DNA from: Haloterrigena sp. H1 | GTDB taxonomy: Archaea > Halobacteriota > Halobacteria > Halobacteriales > Natrialbaceae | Assembly (NCBI RefSeq): GCF_005938085.1 | Contig: NZ_SMZK01000003.1 | Coordinates: 62,001 to 126,000 of the forward strand | DNA length: 64,000 nucleotides | Direction of reading: 5' to 3' | In this document: positions 63,867 through 64,000 of the stretch, piece by piece | Position numbering within the stretch: the first letter of the stretch is position 1 | Layout: each line of letters opens with the position of its first letter | Notes under the pieces: generated by a model | Databases searched by the model: none | The model's input: only the letters and a program-made list of their open reading frames with translations | What the model was told of the DNA's origin: nothing | Position numbers and translations under genes: made by a program

Positions 63867-64000
63867 GCATCTTATTCTTGTTACTGCGTTCGTTTAAGCG
63901 TAGCGGTACGGAACAGCCCGTGTCTGAAATTGTGCCGTGAATATACGCAGAAAACCCCACATAGCCGCTGCTCCAGCAGCGGCTGTGTAGGGTTAAAGTA

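Overview
The window is from a haloarchaeon (class Halobacteria). Proteins are acidic and rich in Asp/Glu, starts are often leaderless behind AT-rich TATA-like boxes, and the genes include TFB, aIF1, CofE/Mer (F420 and methanopterin cofactors), HalOD1 and Bat-type HTH proteins, and many small CxxC zinc-ribbon proteins. I cannot fix the genus; the gene content would fit the Natrialbales.

Two regions meet at about position 36,286. Positions 1-36,286 are accessory, plasmid-like DNA of visibly lower GC. They hold the end of a conjugation-type ATPase (1-1902), an array of four 13-bp direct repeats resembling replication iterons just upstream of a primase/polymerase-like protein (2030-3527), and many toxin-antitoxin-like pairs (HTH/PemK, two clear PIN pairs plus one VapBC on the minus strand, a Doc-type Fic protein, a possible HEPN protein). 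They also hold a TFB paralogue, PadR/ArsR/Lrp/Bat regulators, two M48 proteases, an RPA-like OB-fold protein behind about 830 bp of GC-rich structured non-coding DNA, a ComEC-like MBL lipoprotein with its DUF3006 partner, and an ArdC-like antirestriction protein. At least three mobile units sit here: an IS5-type IS (18,591-19,530), a cargo-carrying cassette bounded by inverted IS 3' ends (22,306-23,421), and an ISH8-type IS4 element (31,812-33,214). Target duplications and the interrupted host genes can be reconstructed for the last two.

At about 36,286 the ArdC-like gene stops matching its family and runs straight into the middle of a chromosomal engB GTPase gene that lacks its P-loop. This is either a plasmid/island-chromosome junction or an assembly join.

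Positions 36,300-64,000 are ordinary GC-rich chromosome: a D-2-hydroxyacid dehydrogenase, a NUDIX-eIF2B-like fusion, a phosphoesterase, a Co/Ni ECF transporter (cbiM-cbiN-cbiQ-cbiO, minus strand) next to a ribbon-helix-helix regulator, and a divergent Nramp gene split by an IS630-type element. The shared cbiM/Nramp intergenic region carries three TCATAC hexamers exactly 10 bp apart plus an ACATAC/GTATGT inverted repeat, resembling NikR half-sites. Then follow hyuA-hyuB-racemase, cofE-mer, a cold-shock protein, the MoxR-DUF58-transglutaminase operon, aIF1, rhodanese, NUDIX, RimI, a DUF892 ferritin-like protein, a ParB-like protein, tRNA-Lys(UUU) with a 22-bp repeat of its 3' end about 130 bp downstream (att-like scar), and tRNA-Cys(GCA).
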